From Salinicola lusitanus (GTDB lineage Bacteria; Pseudomonadota; Gammaproteobacteria; Pseudomonadales; Halomonadaceae), in contig NZ_PZJM01000001.1 in the NCBI RefSeq assembly GCF_003206045.1, positions 124,807 to 188,806 of the forward strand: a DNA stretch of 64,000 nucleotides, given 5' to 3'. Of the stretch, positions 28,945 to 39,068 are shown one piece after another. The notes below the pieces were generated by a model. It ran no database searches. It worked only from the letters and a program-made list of their open reading frames with translations, and had not been told where the DNA came from. The first letter of the stretch is position 1, and each line of letters opens with the position of its first letter. Both the position numbers and the translations under genes were made by a program.

Positions 28945-28974
28945 GCCGCCGACACCCCGTCGGACGTCGGCGGC
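28945..28974 (-). terminator. Terminator of the FMN-binding stress protein gene
   Basis: GCCGCCGAC (28945-28953) pairs perfectly with GTCGGCGGC (28966-28974). On the minus strand the stem is followed by GTTTCTCC. It lies 27 bases after the stop at 29002. Confidence 0.65.
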
Positions 28975-29001
28975 ATCAAAAGCCAGGTCGGGTCTGGCGG
29001 C

Positions 29002-29490
29002 TCAGTGGCCGAACTTCTCGTTCTCGCCGAGATCCGGCTGATGCTCCTTCTTCACGTTGGCCTTGGCGATCTCGTAGAGCTGGAACGTCTTGCTCTCACG
29101 CGACTGCCAGTGCTCGCCGAAGTCGATGTCGATCTCCATCATGGTGATGTCCGGATCCTCCTTGCCACCGGTGAACCAGGCGGCCACGAACGGATTCCAG
29201 TACTTCTCGATCAGCGCGGGATCGTCGTTGAGGCGTGCCCGGCCGGACATCGACACGTAGATGCCGTCATCCTGGTCCGAGAACGTGATGCAGACATCCT
29301 GATCCTGCTTCGCCTCGAACGACTTTTCGGCACTGCGGCGCGTATAGAACCAGAGCTTGCCGTCGTAGGCATCCTGCACCAGATGCATGGGGCGCGCTCG
29401 CGGCACGCCATCGTCGAGCGTGACCAACATGCCGACCTTGATCTTCTCGATCAGCTTCCAGATCTTCTGCTTGTGCTCGGGACTGGACAT
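29002..29490 (-). CDS. Pyridoxamine 5'-phosphate oxidase-family (general stress protein 26-like) FMN-binding protein
   Basis: 162 aa. A split-barrel flavin fold is suggested by KVGMLVTLDDGVPRARPMHL, LWFYTRRSAEKSFE and CITFSDQDDGIYVSMSGRARL, followed by W-NPF-AAWF and the strand TMMEIDIDFGEHW. This is the GSP26-like group, not the PdxH biosynthetic enzyme. Members bind FMN or F420-like flavins and are usually stress-induced. Monocistronic: a terminator follows and the 258-base gap upstream holds its promoter. Confidence 0.85.
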   Translation of the reverse strand: MSSPEHKQKIWKLIEKIKVGMLVTLDDGVPRARPMHLVQDAYDGKLWFYTRRSAEKSFEAKQDQDVCITFSDQDDGIYVSMSGRARLNDDPALIEKYWNPFVAAWFTGGKEDPDITMMEIDIDFGEHWQSRESKTFQLYEIAKANVKKEHQPDLGENEKFGH

Positions 29491-29748
29491 CGTTGCCTCC
29501 TGCTAATGTTGCCCGTGGCGGGGTTACCCCTTCGCCGGGCTGTCATCACGCCATCCGGGCGTGAGCGTCTTGCACTGACGTTCTGGGATCGTCTGGGCGT
29601 CTTGCAGCCTGGGCGACGCCCACCAAGAAGCCTAGTCGGGGCGCCCCGGTCCGGCAAACCGTCGCGATGCGGACCACGAGCTGACGCTATACTGGTGAAC
29701 GTTCGCCCGATAACGCCACCATCACTCGCCCCGACCAAGGCGCCCATC
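29491..29748. other. Divergent promoter region between the stress-protein gene and stpA
   Basis: 258 bases without a gene. TGGGCGTC (29594-29601) and GACGCCCA (29615-29622) form a perfect 8-base inverted repeat. TATACT at 29688-29693 is a good -10 box for the downstream stpA, but no clear -35 lies 17 bases before it, which may mean an activator or another sigma factor. Nothing else stands out. Confidence 0.4.
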
Positions 29749-31020
29749 ATGCCCCTTTCTCGCCCTTTCTCGCTCGATCACGCCGCCCTGCTGGACGAAC
29801 TGGCGGCCACCGACAACCTGCTCGTCATCCAGGACCTCGACGGCGTCTGCATGGGACTGGTCGGCAATCCGCTGACGCGCCAGTTGGAGCGACGCTACCT
29901 CGACGCCACCCGCCGGCTCGATGGCCATTTCTTCGTGCTGACCAACGGCGAGCACATTGGCTCCCGCGGCGTGAACGGCATCGTCGAGGCGCTGTTCGAG
30001 ACGCCGGATCGTGCTGGCGAGCAGGGGCGCTACCTGCCCGGCCTGGCCGCCGGTGGCGTGCAGTGGCAGGACCGCTTCGGGGCGGTGTCGCACCCCGGCG
30101 TGAGCGACGCCGAGCTGGCGTTTCTGAAGACGTTTCCCGATCGGGCCGAGGCGTTCCTCGAGTCGCTGCTGTCGCAGCCACCCTACGACCTGCCGTCCGA
30201 GGCGAGACGCGACCTGATCGCCGCGGCGGTACTCGACAACATCGCCTCGCCGACACTCAACCTCAACGTCTTCCACCGTCACTGGCAGGCAACGCCGGAG
30301 CGCTATCGGGCACTACAGGCCGACGTCGCCGAGTTCATGCACGAGCGGCTCGGGGCGGCCCGCCGGTCGGGAATGAGTGACGCCTTCTTCATCCACTACG
30401 CGCCCAATGCCGGCCAGGATGGCGAGGGCAACGAGCGCCTGCGACAGGGCGACGAGAACGGGGAAGGGGCCGGCACCACCGATTTCCAACTGATGCTGCG
30501 CGGCGGCGTCAAGGAGGTGGGGGTGCTGGTCATCCTCAACCGCTACTACCATCGCCATACGGGGCATTATCCGTTGGGCGAGGGCTTCAACGCCCGCGAG
30601 GCGCCCCGCGATCAGGCGGCGTTGCTGGAACTGGCCCGCGACTATTTCGATCCCGCGCTGATGCCGCGCATCGTCGGGGTGGGAGATACCGTGACATCGT
30701 TCATTCCATCTGGCGATGCGGGCGGCGAGCGCCAGCGCGGCGGCAGCGACCGCGGTTTCCTGACGCTCGTTCAGCAACTGGGTAACGCTTTCGACAGCGG
30801 CAACCGGGTACTCTATGTCGACAGCAGCGGTGGCGAGGTTCGCCGCGCCGGCGTCGACGCCGAGCGGCTGGCGCGCCACGCCGGGAATCCCGACATCGAC
30901 GTCTGGCCGGCCCTGGAAGGGATCAGCGATGCCGAGGATCCGTTGACGCTGGATGTGATCTTTCCCGAAGGCCACACCCAGTATGTCGACTTCTTCTGCG
31001 AGCTGGCCGCGCGGCGCTGA
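29749..31020 (+). CDS. stpA: Glucosylglycerol 3-phosphatase
   Basis: 423-aa HAD phosphatase, recognised by similarity to cyanobacterial StpA. The start region reads NLLVIQDLDGVCMGLV (nucleophile D29, acid D31), then FFVLTNGEHIGSRGVN and GGVKEVGVLVILNRYYHRHTG. StpA removes phosphate from glucosylglycerol-3-phosphate, the last step in making the osmolyte glucosylglycerol. The partner synthase GgpS, which uses ADP-glucose and glycerol-3-phosphate, is not in the window. Phosphoglucomutase, which supplies glucose-1-phosphate, is 2.4 kb away but beyond a chemoreceptor gene and on the other strand. The role in salt tolerance is by homology. Confidence 0.85.
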   Translation: MPLSRPFSLDHAALLDELAATDNLLVIQDLDGVCMGLVGNPLTRQLERRYLDATRRLDGHFFVLTNGEHIGSRGVNGIVEALFETPDRAGEQGRYLPGLAAGGVQWQDRFGAVSHPGVSDAELAFLKTFPDRAEAFLESLLSQPPYDLPSEARRDLIAAAVLDNIASPTLNLNVFHRHWQATPERYRALQADVAEFMHERLGAARRSGMSDAFFIHYAPNAGQDGEGNERLRQGDENGEGAGTTDFQLMLRGGVKEVGVLVILNRYYHRHTGHYPLGEGFNAREAPRDQAALLELARDYFDPALMPRIVGVGDTVTSFIPSGDAGGERQRGGSDRGFLTLVQQLGNAFDSGNRVLYVDSSGGEVRRAGVDAERLARHAGNPDIDVWPALEGISDAEDPLTLDVIFPEGHTQYVDFFCELAARR

Positions 31021-33159
31021 TCAGACGGCCGGCACCGCGCGCCGCGACGGCTGCAGCCGTGGCTGCGTCGATGTGCTCTCCCCGCTCAAGGCGGGCGCCG
31101 GCATGTCGGCGAGCCGGAACGCCCCCACCGTCACGGCCAGACGCTGCGACTGGTGACGCAGCTCGGCCGCCGCCGTCGCGGTCTGCTGAACCATCGCCGC
31201 ATTCTGCTGGGTGACCTGGTCGATCTCCGCCACGGCCTGATTGACCTGGCCGATCCCCTGACTCTGCTCGCTGGTCGCCGCGCTGATCTCGCCCAGCACG
31301 TCGGTCACCCGGGCGATGCTGGCAACGATCTCCTCCATCGCCTCGCCAGCATGGCGGACGCGCTCCGCACCCAGCTGCGTCTTGCCGCTGGCGACATCCA
31401 CCAGCGACTTGATCTGGCGCGCGGCGTCGGCGCTGCGGCTGGCGAGGTTGCGCACTTCCTGGGCGACGACCGCGAATCCCTTGCCCTGTTCACCGGCGCG
31501 AGCAGCCTCCACCGAGGCGTTGAGCGCCAGCAGGTTGGTCTGGAACGCGATGCCATCCATGGTGGTGACGATCTCGGCGATCTGGCGCGAGGAGGCTTCG
31601 ATCTCACCCATGGTATTGACGACGTCACCGACGACCTCGCCACCGCGGCGCGCCGCGTCGGTGGCGGATACCGCCATCTGATCGACCTGGCGCGCCGACT
31701 GCGCGGTGTGGTCGACCGTACTGGTGAGCTCCTCCATCGAGGCCGAGGTCTGCTGCAGGCTGGCCGCCATGGCATCGGTGCGGCGCGACAGATCTTCGCT
31801 ACCGCTGGCGATCTCCTGGGATGCGGCGCGTACCGACTCGCTGCTCTCGCGCACCTCGAGCATGACCTCGTGCATCTTGTCGGCGAAGGCGTTGAACTGG
31901 ATCGCCAGCTCGGCGCTCTCGTTGCGGCCGCGCACCGGCAGGCGCTGGGTGAGGTCTCCGTCGCCGGAAGCGATCTCGCGCATCCGCAACGCCAGCCGTC
32001 TGAGCGGCCGCGACAGGCTACCGCCGAGCAGCCAACCGGCGAACAGGCCCAGCAGCGCCACGCCGACACCCACCGCGAGCATCGCGAGCGTGTCGTGGTG
32101 ACGCTGGCTGGCGAGCTGCTGGCGCAGGTCGGTCAGCCCGGCCATGACCACGCTCTGGGGCAGCCGGATCATCAGTACCCATGGCTTGCTGTCGGCCGGA
32201 CCGACGGTGAACGGCCATAGCATCTCGATCTGGCCCTCGTGGCTGTCGAGGACCGGCTGCCCCTGGCGCGCCTCGGCAAGCCGGGCGTTGATGGCGGCAT
32301 CGAAGAATGTCTCCGCGTTGCTGCCCACGCCGGAGGGTTCGCCGGTGCGGGCGGTAATCCCACCTTGCGGGGCGACCAGGGTCCAGTCACCGGCGCCGTC
32401 GTAGAGCGAGCGGCTGGCATCGGCCAGCAGCCCCTGGATGAAGTCGACGGAGAGGTCGACGCCGGCGCTACCGCGGAACTGGCCGTCGACCATGATCGGT
32501 ACGTTGAAGGAGGTCACCATCAGCGTCTTGCCATTGTAGTCGTATGGCGCCGGGTCGATGATGCAGGGCTTGCCGGTCTCCTTGGGACAGAGGTAGTACT
32601 CCCCTTCTCGCACACCGCTGTCCATCGTCTTGCTGCTATCCATCGTCTCGCCCAGCGGCAGCACCGCGACCTTGCCATCCTCGGTCCGATACCACCACGG
32701 CATGAAGCGGCCATCCTCGCCGTAGCCGGCATCCTCTCTTCCGGTGTAGTAGCGGTCACTGCCGAAGGCATCGGGCTCCCAGCCGATGAAGGCGTCGAGC
32801 AGATCGGGATTGTCGACGACCGTCTGGCGCACCAGGTTGGAGAGTTCGTCGCGACCGAGGAGAAGCCGACGCCGACCCTGATCGTCGACCTCCCCCATCA
32901 GGGCATTGGTACTGGCCAGGTTTCGCGCCAGGGTCAGCGCGTGTTCGAGTCGGGCCTGGATGCTTTCGGCCTGGCGGCCGGCCACGGCAGAGAGGCGCCG
33001 GTCGATGCTCGACTCGAGCAGCGCATGGGTGCGAGCGTCCACCAGCGCCTGCGAGCGCGCGTCGGCATAAAAGGAGTAGCCCACCAGAGCAGCGGCGACC
33101 AGCACGATACAAGCGCCCACCAGAAGCGTGACCAGTGTGCGTATAGATTTGAAATGCAT
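31021..33159 (-). CDS. Methyl-accepting chemotaxis protein with dCache sensor domain
   Basis: 712 aa. First membrane helix about residues 9-30; periplasmic dCache-type sensor about 31-350 with FIGWEPDAFGSDRYYTGR and FNVPIMVDGQFRGSAGVDLSVD; second helix about 358-378; HAMP with LSRPLRRLALRMREIASGDGDL; then a long cytoplasmic coiled coil with the invariant hairpin MDGIAFQTNLLALNASVEAA near residue 538. It should couple ligand binding to CheA through CheW. Two cysteines in the sensor domain (EYYLCPKETGKPCI) may form a disulfide. The stop directly abuts that of stpA. Ligand unknown. Confidence 0.92.
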   Translation of the reverse strand: MHFKSIRTLVTLLVGACIVLVAAALVGYSFYADARSQALVDARTHALLESSIDRRLSAVAGRQAESIQARLEHALTLARNLASTNALMGEVDDQGRRRLLLGRDELSNLVRQTVVDNPDLLDAFIGWEPDAFGSDRYYTGREDAGYGEDGRFMPWWYRTEDGKVAVLPLGETMDSSKTMDSGVREGEYYLCPKETGKPCIIDPAPYDYNGKTLMVTSFNVPIMVDGQFRGSAGVDLSVDFIQGLLADASRSLYDGAGDWTLVAPQGGITARTGEPSGVGSNAETFFDAAINARLAEARQGQPVLDSHEGQIEMLWPFTVGPADSKPWVLMIRLPQSVVMAGLTDLRQQLASQRHHDTLAMLAVGVGVALLGLFAGWLLGGSLSRPLRRLALRMREIASGDGDLTQRLPVRGRNESAELAIQFNAFADKMHEVMLEVRESSESVRAASQEIASGSEDLSRRTDAMAASLQQTSASMEELTSTVDHTAQSARQVDQMAVSATDAARRGGEVVGDVVNTMGEIEASSRQIAEIVTTMDGIAFQTNLLALNASVEAARAGEQGKGFAVVAQEVRNLASRSADAARQIKSLVDVASGKTQLGAERVRHAGEAMEEIVASIARVTDVLGEISAATSEQSQGIGQVNQAVAEIDQVTQQNAAMVQQTATAAAELRHQSQRLAVTVGAFRLADMPAPALSGESTSTQPRLQPSRRAVPAV

Positions 33160-33352
33160 GGGGTATCCCTGCCATAGGAAGGCGCCGCCCGGGGCACGGC
33201 ATCGAAATTGACAGAGGAGATATCGTCCATGTCGAAGGCAACTTTAGGCTTTCGGCGAAAACGGCTCGCGCTCGGCAGTACGACGTTGCATCGCGACTTG
33301 CCGAGGGGCGCCTGGCTGGTCCGGATGATGGCCGAGCGACCGGCGGGCGGGG

Positions 33353-33374
33353 CCGGGAGAGCGGGGTCTCCCGG
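33353..33374 (-). terminator. Hairpin after pgm
   Basis: CCGGGAGA pairs perfectly with TCTCCCGG over a 6-base loop, starting 15 bases after the pgm stop. No T-run follows on the minus strand. Confidence 0.5.
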
Positions 33375-33388
33375 TCCCGTACCCGGCG

Positions 33389-35053
<1,665 letters not shown>

Positions 35054-35067
35054 CGTCAGTTCCTTTC

Positions 35068-35107
35068 GATGGTCTGGGGAGGAATGCCTTTCTTATAGCA
35101 GACCATC
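35068..35107 (-). promoter_or_regulatory. Inverted repeat in the pgm leader
   Basis: GATGGTCTG (35068-35076) and CAGACCATC (35099-35107) are a perfect 9-base pair around a 22-base interval that contains a CTATAA -10-like element on the minus strand. It could be an operator over the promoter, or a leader hairpin ending 8 bases before the ribosome site. Confidence 0.4.
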
Positions 35108-35197
35108 TTCAACGCCCGACAGGCAAGATGAGCTCGGCCATGCTTGCCGCGTCTCACCTCGCCCGGTCGGTCGTACCGACAGACACCAGCCCATCGC

Positions 35198-36439
35198 CTA
35201 CTGGCAGCTAGCCACCACCGTGTCGCCTTCGCCAGCCGGCACCGGCCTCGTTCTCACGCCCGCGAGTACCAGTGCGGCCGCGGCCAGCAGCAGCGTGCCC
35301 GCGGTGGCGCAGACGGCCAGCACGCCGCCGATGCCGAAGACAACGCCCCCCACGGCCGCTCCCAGGGCGATCGCCAGCTGGATCGATGCGACGATCAGGC
35401 CACCGCCACTCTCGGCTTCGTCCGGCACGACACGGGTGATCCAGGTCGACCAGGCCACCGGCACGGCGCCGAAGGCGAAGCCCCACAGCGCGACCATGAG
35501 GGCATCGGTCCCCAGCGAGAAGCCGCCCAGCGTCGCCAGCAGCCAGCCCAGCGAGCCCATGATCAGCGGCATCAGCACCAATGTCAGACGCAGGCTGCGC
35601 TCGAGCAGATACCCCGCGGCCAAGGTTCCGACGAAGTTAGCCACCCCGAACGCCAGCAGAGTCGATGACAGCGCATTGATCCCCATGTGCGACACGCCCT
35701 CGAGAAACGGACGGATGTAGGTGAAGAAGGCGAAATGGCCACAGAACACCAGCAGGATGGCGACGATACCGACCATCATGCCCGGTCGTTTCATCACGCT
35801 CACCAGCGTGCCGAGCGGGGTGGGACGCTCCGGCGTCATGGACGGCAAGGTGACGTACTGGAAGACCAGCGTCGCTACCGATATCGCCGTCGCGAGCAGA
35901 AACACGTTACGCCAGCCGACCAGGTCGCCGAGATAGCTGCCCAGTGCCGCGGCACTAATGGTGGCGATGGGGACGCCGGTAAAAAGCAGCGACAGCGCGC
36001 GCGGCACGTCGTGCTCCGGCACCAGTCGCATGACGGTAGCGGCGGAAAGCGCCCAGAATCCGCCCAGCGCCACGCCCAACAGCACCCGCCCGGCCAGCAG
36101 CCAGATCAGGTCCGGCGAGTAGGCGACCAACAGATTGGCAGCGATCATCAGTCCGGAAAACCCCAGCAGCACGTGGCGACGGTCGAGCCGCTGGGTGGCG
36201 GAGGTCACCAGCAACCCCGACAGCAGCGCCACCACCGCCGTCACCGTGACGGCCTGCCCTGCCTGGCCCTCGCTGATCGCCAGCGAGTCCGCCATTGGCG
36301 TCAGCAGGCTGGCCGGCAGAAACTCGGCCATCACCAGGCTGAAGACACCCAGCGTCAACGAGAAAACGGCGCTCCAGGCCCCTCGGGATGCCCCCGTCGG
36401 GCGCATGTCGTGCGAGTCGTTCGTGGTCATGTGAGACAT
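35198..36439 (-). CDS. MFS efflux transporter (DHA1, NepI/AraJ-like)
   Basis: 413 aa, twelve membrane segments. MFS motifs: RLDRRHVLL-type loop 2-3 (motif A), RVLLGVALGGFWALSAATVMRLVP (motif B) and LFTGVPIATISAAALGSYLGDLVGW with the antiporter-type G/P motif. The branch includes purine ribonucleoside and arabinose exporters. Two in-frame ATGs (36439 and 36430) could start it. It is divergent from an AraC-type regulator 96 bases away, which probably controls it. Confidence 0.85.
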   Translation of the reverse strand: MSHMTTNDSHDMRPTGASRGAWSAVFSLTLGVFSLVMAEFLPASLLTPMADSLAISEGQAGQAVTVTAVVALLSGLLVTSATQRLDRRHVLLGFSGLMIAANLLVAYSPDLIWLLAGRVLLGVALGGFWALSAATVMRLVPEHDVPRALSLLFTGVPIATISAAALGSYLGDLVGWRNVFLLATAISVATLVFQYVTLPSMTPERPTPLGTLVSVMKRPGMMVGIVAILLVFCGHFAFFTYIRPFLEGVSHMGINALSSTLLAFGVANFVGTLAAGYLLERSLRLTLVLMPLIMGSLGWLLATLGGFSLGTDALMVALWGFAFGAVPVAWSTWITRVVPDEAESGGGLIVASIQLAIALGAAVGGVVFGIGGVLAVCATAGTLLLAAAALVLAGVRTRPVPAGEGDTVVASCQ

Positions 36440-36511
36440 CCATCGATCATTGAGATGCTGCGTAGACTAAAGTAGCATCGCAAGATCCGCTATCATCAAA
36501 ACTCCAGGATC

Positions 36512-36521
36512 TTTGATCAAA
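36512..36521. promoter_or_regulatory. Palindrome TTTGATCAAA between the MFS and AraC-type genes
   Basis: A perfect 10-base palindrome in the 96-base divergent gap, about 15 bases before the AraC-type start. AraC proteins more often bind direct repeats, so it may serve autoregulation or be incidental. Confidence 0.3.
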
Positions 36522-36535
36522 AGTCCGAGATAACG

Positions 36536-37591
36536 ATGAAACCCTCGATCTCTCAGTCGTCCTCCCCGCGCTCCCGGTCCCCCGACCGCCGATCGGCCGA
36601 CACGCTATCGCCCGAGAGTCGCGTGCCTGACACCCCGCCGATGGAACAGCCGCCGCTCCGGAAGTCCAGCGAGTGGATCAACGCGCTCTTGCTCGGAATG
36701 CGGCTTTCGGGGTTGAGCTATCGGCGCGTGCAGATGAGAGCGCCGTTCGCCATCGCCTTCGACACCGATGCCACCTGCGCGCAGTTTCACTTCATCGCGC
36801 AAGGTTCGGCGATCCTGCGAATCGGCGACGACGTGCAGCAGCTGGAGAGCGGCGATGCGGTGCTGCTGCCGCGCGGCGGGCATCACTGCCTGCTCTCCTC
36901 CCCCGAGGTGGAGAGTCGTGACATCGAGCAGATCGACGCCATCCCGCTCTGCGACTCATTCAGCTGTATCGACGACGGCTCGGCGCGCCTCGAGCACGGT
37001 CAGGGCGTGCGGCTGTTCAGCGGCTGCATGCAGTTCGATCTCGGCGGCATGCAGCCCCTGGTCTCGATGATGCCTGCCGTGATGCACGTGGGAACGCTGC
37101 TGTCGCGCTACCCGGAGATGTTGCCGATGCTCGAGGCGATGGAGCGCGAGGCGAGCCTGAGCCGGGCCGGCGCTGCCGGCATCCTGTCGCGGCTGGCGGA
37201 CGTGGTGGCCGCCAGTATCGTACGCGGCTGGGTCGAATGCGGCTGTGCGGAGATCGGCGGCTGGGTCGAGGCGCTGCGCGACCCACGCCTGGGCAAGGTG
37301 ATCGCGGCCGTCCATCGCCAACCGGGACGCCACTGGAGCGTGGCCGACATGGCGGCGGAAATGGGCAGCTCACGCTCGGCCTTCGCCGAGCGCTTCCGCA
37401 CTGTCCTGGGTGTTTCGCCACTGGGCTACGTGACGCAGCTACGGATGCGACTCGCCACGCAGTGGATCCGCGAGAAACGCCTCTCCATCGATCAAGTCGC
37501 CTGGCAGCTGGGCTACGGTTCCCAGGCCGCCTTCAGCCGCGCGTTCAAACGCGCCACCGGGCAGACACCGGGCGAGGCGCGGGGCGGCTGA
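36536..37591 (+). CDS. AraC-family regulator with cupin sensor domain
   Basis: 351 aa. An N-terminal tail of about 40 residues, rich in Ser/Pro/Arg, comes first. A Cupin_6-type sensor follows (about 45-200), with FHFIAQGSAILRIGDDVQQLESGDAVLLPRGGHH. The C-terminal double helix-turn-helix (about 245-345) contains WSVADMAAEMGSSRSAFAERF and IDQVAWQLGYGSQAAFSRAFKR. Cupin_6 AraC proteins typically control adjacent exporters or oxidoreductases, here the divergent MFS gene. The start could be a later ATG (36641) if the disordered tail is not translated. Confidence 0.88.
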   Translation: MKPSISQSSSPRSRSPDRRSADTLSPESRVPDTPPMEQPPLRKSSEWINALLLGMRLSGLSYRRVQMRAPFAIAFDTDATCAQFHFIAQGSAILRIGDDVQQLESGDAVLLPRGGHHCLLSSPEVESRDIEQIDAIPLCDSFSCIDDGSARLEHGQGVRLFSGCMQFDLGGMQPLVSMMPAVMHVGTLLSRYPEMLPMLEAMEREASLSRAGAAGILSRLADVVAASIVRGWVECGCAEIGGWVEALRDPRLGKVIAAVHRQPGRHWSVADMAAEMGSSRSAFAERFRTVLGVSPLGYVTQLRMRLATQWIREKRLSIDQVAWQLGYGSQAAFSRAFKRATGQTPGEARGG

Positions 37592-37628
37592 CGACCACGC
37601 CTTCCGCACCACGCCGTCGCTCGTCGGG

Positions 37629-39068
37629 TCACGCCATCGCCAGCGGCGGCACCAACCTGGGCAGCTGCGTTTCCAGCAGCCGGGCCACGGCCATCACGCG
37701 GTCGTCACGATAGCGCGGACCGACCAGATGCAGACCGACCGGCAAGCCGTTGTCGTCCAGACCGCAGGGCAGCGAGGCAGCGGGTTGCTGGGTGAGGTTG
37801 AAGGGGTAGCTGAACGGGGTCCAGTCCACCCAGTCGACATAGTCGCTGCCGGGTGGCACTTCATGACCGGCGGCGAAGGCCGACAACGGCATAGTCGGGG
37901 TCACCAGCAGATCGAACTCGCGGTGAAATTCGGCCATCCGCGCCACCAGAGCCGCGCGCTGCTCGCGAGCGACCAGGTAATCGGTCAGCGACAGTGTCTT
38001 GCCATGCTCGGCGATGGCACGCAGGCCCGGGTCCAGCGCTTCGATCTGGGCGTCGCTCAAGCCGTCCAGCAGCCGCGAGGCACCCGCGTGCCAGAGCGTA
38101 TCGAAGCTCACCTTGGGCGAGTCGAACCCCGGATCGACGTCGATCACTTCCGCGCCCAGCGCCCGCAACCGTTCGACCGCCGCCTCCACGGCGCGCAGGA
38201 TGTCCGGCGCCACCGAGACGTAGCCCAGATCACGGCTGTAGGCGATGCGCATGCCGTCCAGTCGACGCGGCGCGGCGGCCAGCCAGTCGAGCGGACAGTC
38301 AGGACCGGCGTAGCCGTCCCGCGCATCGGGCTGGGCGATCACCGAGAGCATCAGCGCGCTGTCGGCGGCCGTGCGCGTCATCGGCCCCAGGTGCGACAGG
38401 GTCGTCATGGCACTGGCCGGCCATTGAGGGATCCAGCCGAAGGTCGGCTTGATGCCGAACGTGCCGGTGAACGCGCAGGGAATCCGGATCGAGCCGCCGG
38501 CGTCGCTGCCCTGGTGCAGCATGCCCAGGTTGAGCGCTGCGGCGGCGCCGGCGCCGCCGGAAGACCCGCCGGCGGTCAGCTCGGGATTCCACGGATTGCG
38601 GGTGATGCCGTAAAGCGGGTTGTCGGTCACCCCCTTCCAGCCGAACTCCGGCGTGGTGGTCTTGCCCAGCAGCACGGCACCCGCCTCGCGCATCCGCGCC
38701 GTGAAAGGGGCATCGCTCGTCCAGGGGCCATCCGCCGACGTCGTCGTCGAGCCCTTGCGGGTCGGCATGCCGACGGTGAGGGTCAAATCCTTGATCGTGC
38801 TGGGCACGCCATCCAGCGGCCCCATCGGATCATGACGCCGCCAGCGCGCTTCCGATGCCCGCGCCGCCGCCAGCGCGCCCTCACCATCGACATGGCAGAA
38901 GGCGTTGACGACCGGGTTGTGGCGCTCGATGCGCGCCAGGCAGTCCCGGGTCAACTCCACCGGCGAGAGCTCGCCCCGCTCGAACAGCGCCAGGGCCTCG
39001 AGGGCGGTCAGATCGGCCAGCTCGGTCGTCGTTACATTGCGCATGCTGGTGTCCTCGTCGCTGCTCAT
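37629..39068 (-). CDS. Amidase-signature family hydrolase
   Basis: 479 aa. The Ser-cisSer-Lys triad is visible: Lys in VPSTIKDLTLTVG (about residue 88), the Gly/Ser block ELTAGGSSGGAGAAAA (about 165) and the nucleophile Ser in QGSDAGGSIRIPCAF (about 188). The ATG at 39068 overlaps the upstream stop, so it is coupled to a carbamoylase-type gene. Likely substrates are amides released from hydantoin, ureide or pyrimidine breakdown, but the family is broad and includes GatA-like and aryl-acylamidases. The end of the gene converges on the AraC-type gene. Confidence 0.87.
   Translation of the reverse strand: MSSDEDTSMRNVTTTELADLTALEALALFERGELSPVELTRDCLARIERHNPVVNAFCHVDGEGALAAARASEARWRRHDPMGPLDGVPSTIKDLTLTVGMPTRKGSTTTSADGPWTSDAPFTARMREAGAVLLGKTTTPEFGWKGVTDNPLYGITRNPWNPELTAGGSSGGAGAAAALNLGMLHQGSDAGGSIRIPCAFTGTFGIKPTFGWIPQWPASAMTTLSHLGPMTRTAADSALMLSVIAQPDARDGYAGPDCPLDWLAAAPRRLDGMRIAYSRDLGYVSVAPDILRAVEAAVERLRALGAEVIDVDPGFDSPKVSFDTLWHAGASRLLDGLSDAQIEALDPGLRAIAEHGKTLSLTDYLVAREQRAALVARMAEFHREFDLLVTPTMPLSAFAAGHEVPPGSDYVDWVDWTPFSYPFNLTQQPAASLPCGLDDNGLPVGLHLVGPRYRDDRVMAVARLLETQLPRLVPPLAMA

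Noticed and set aside
28927-29748. A long N-terminal extension fused in frame to StpA
   Set aside because: It is the reverse of the FMN-binding stress-protein gene; StpA homology starts at the ATG at 29749.
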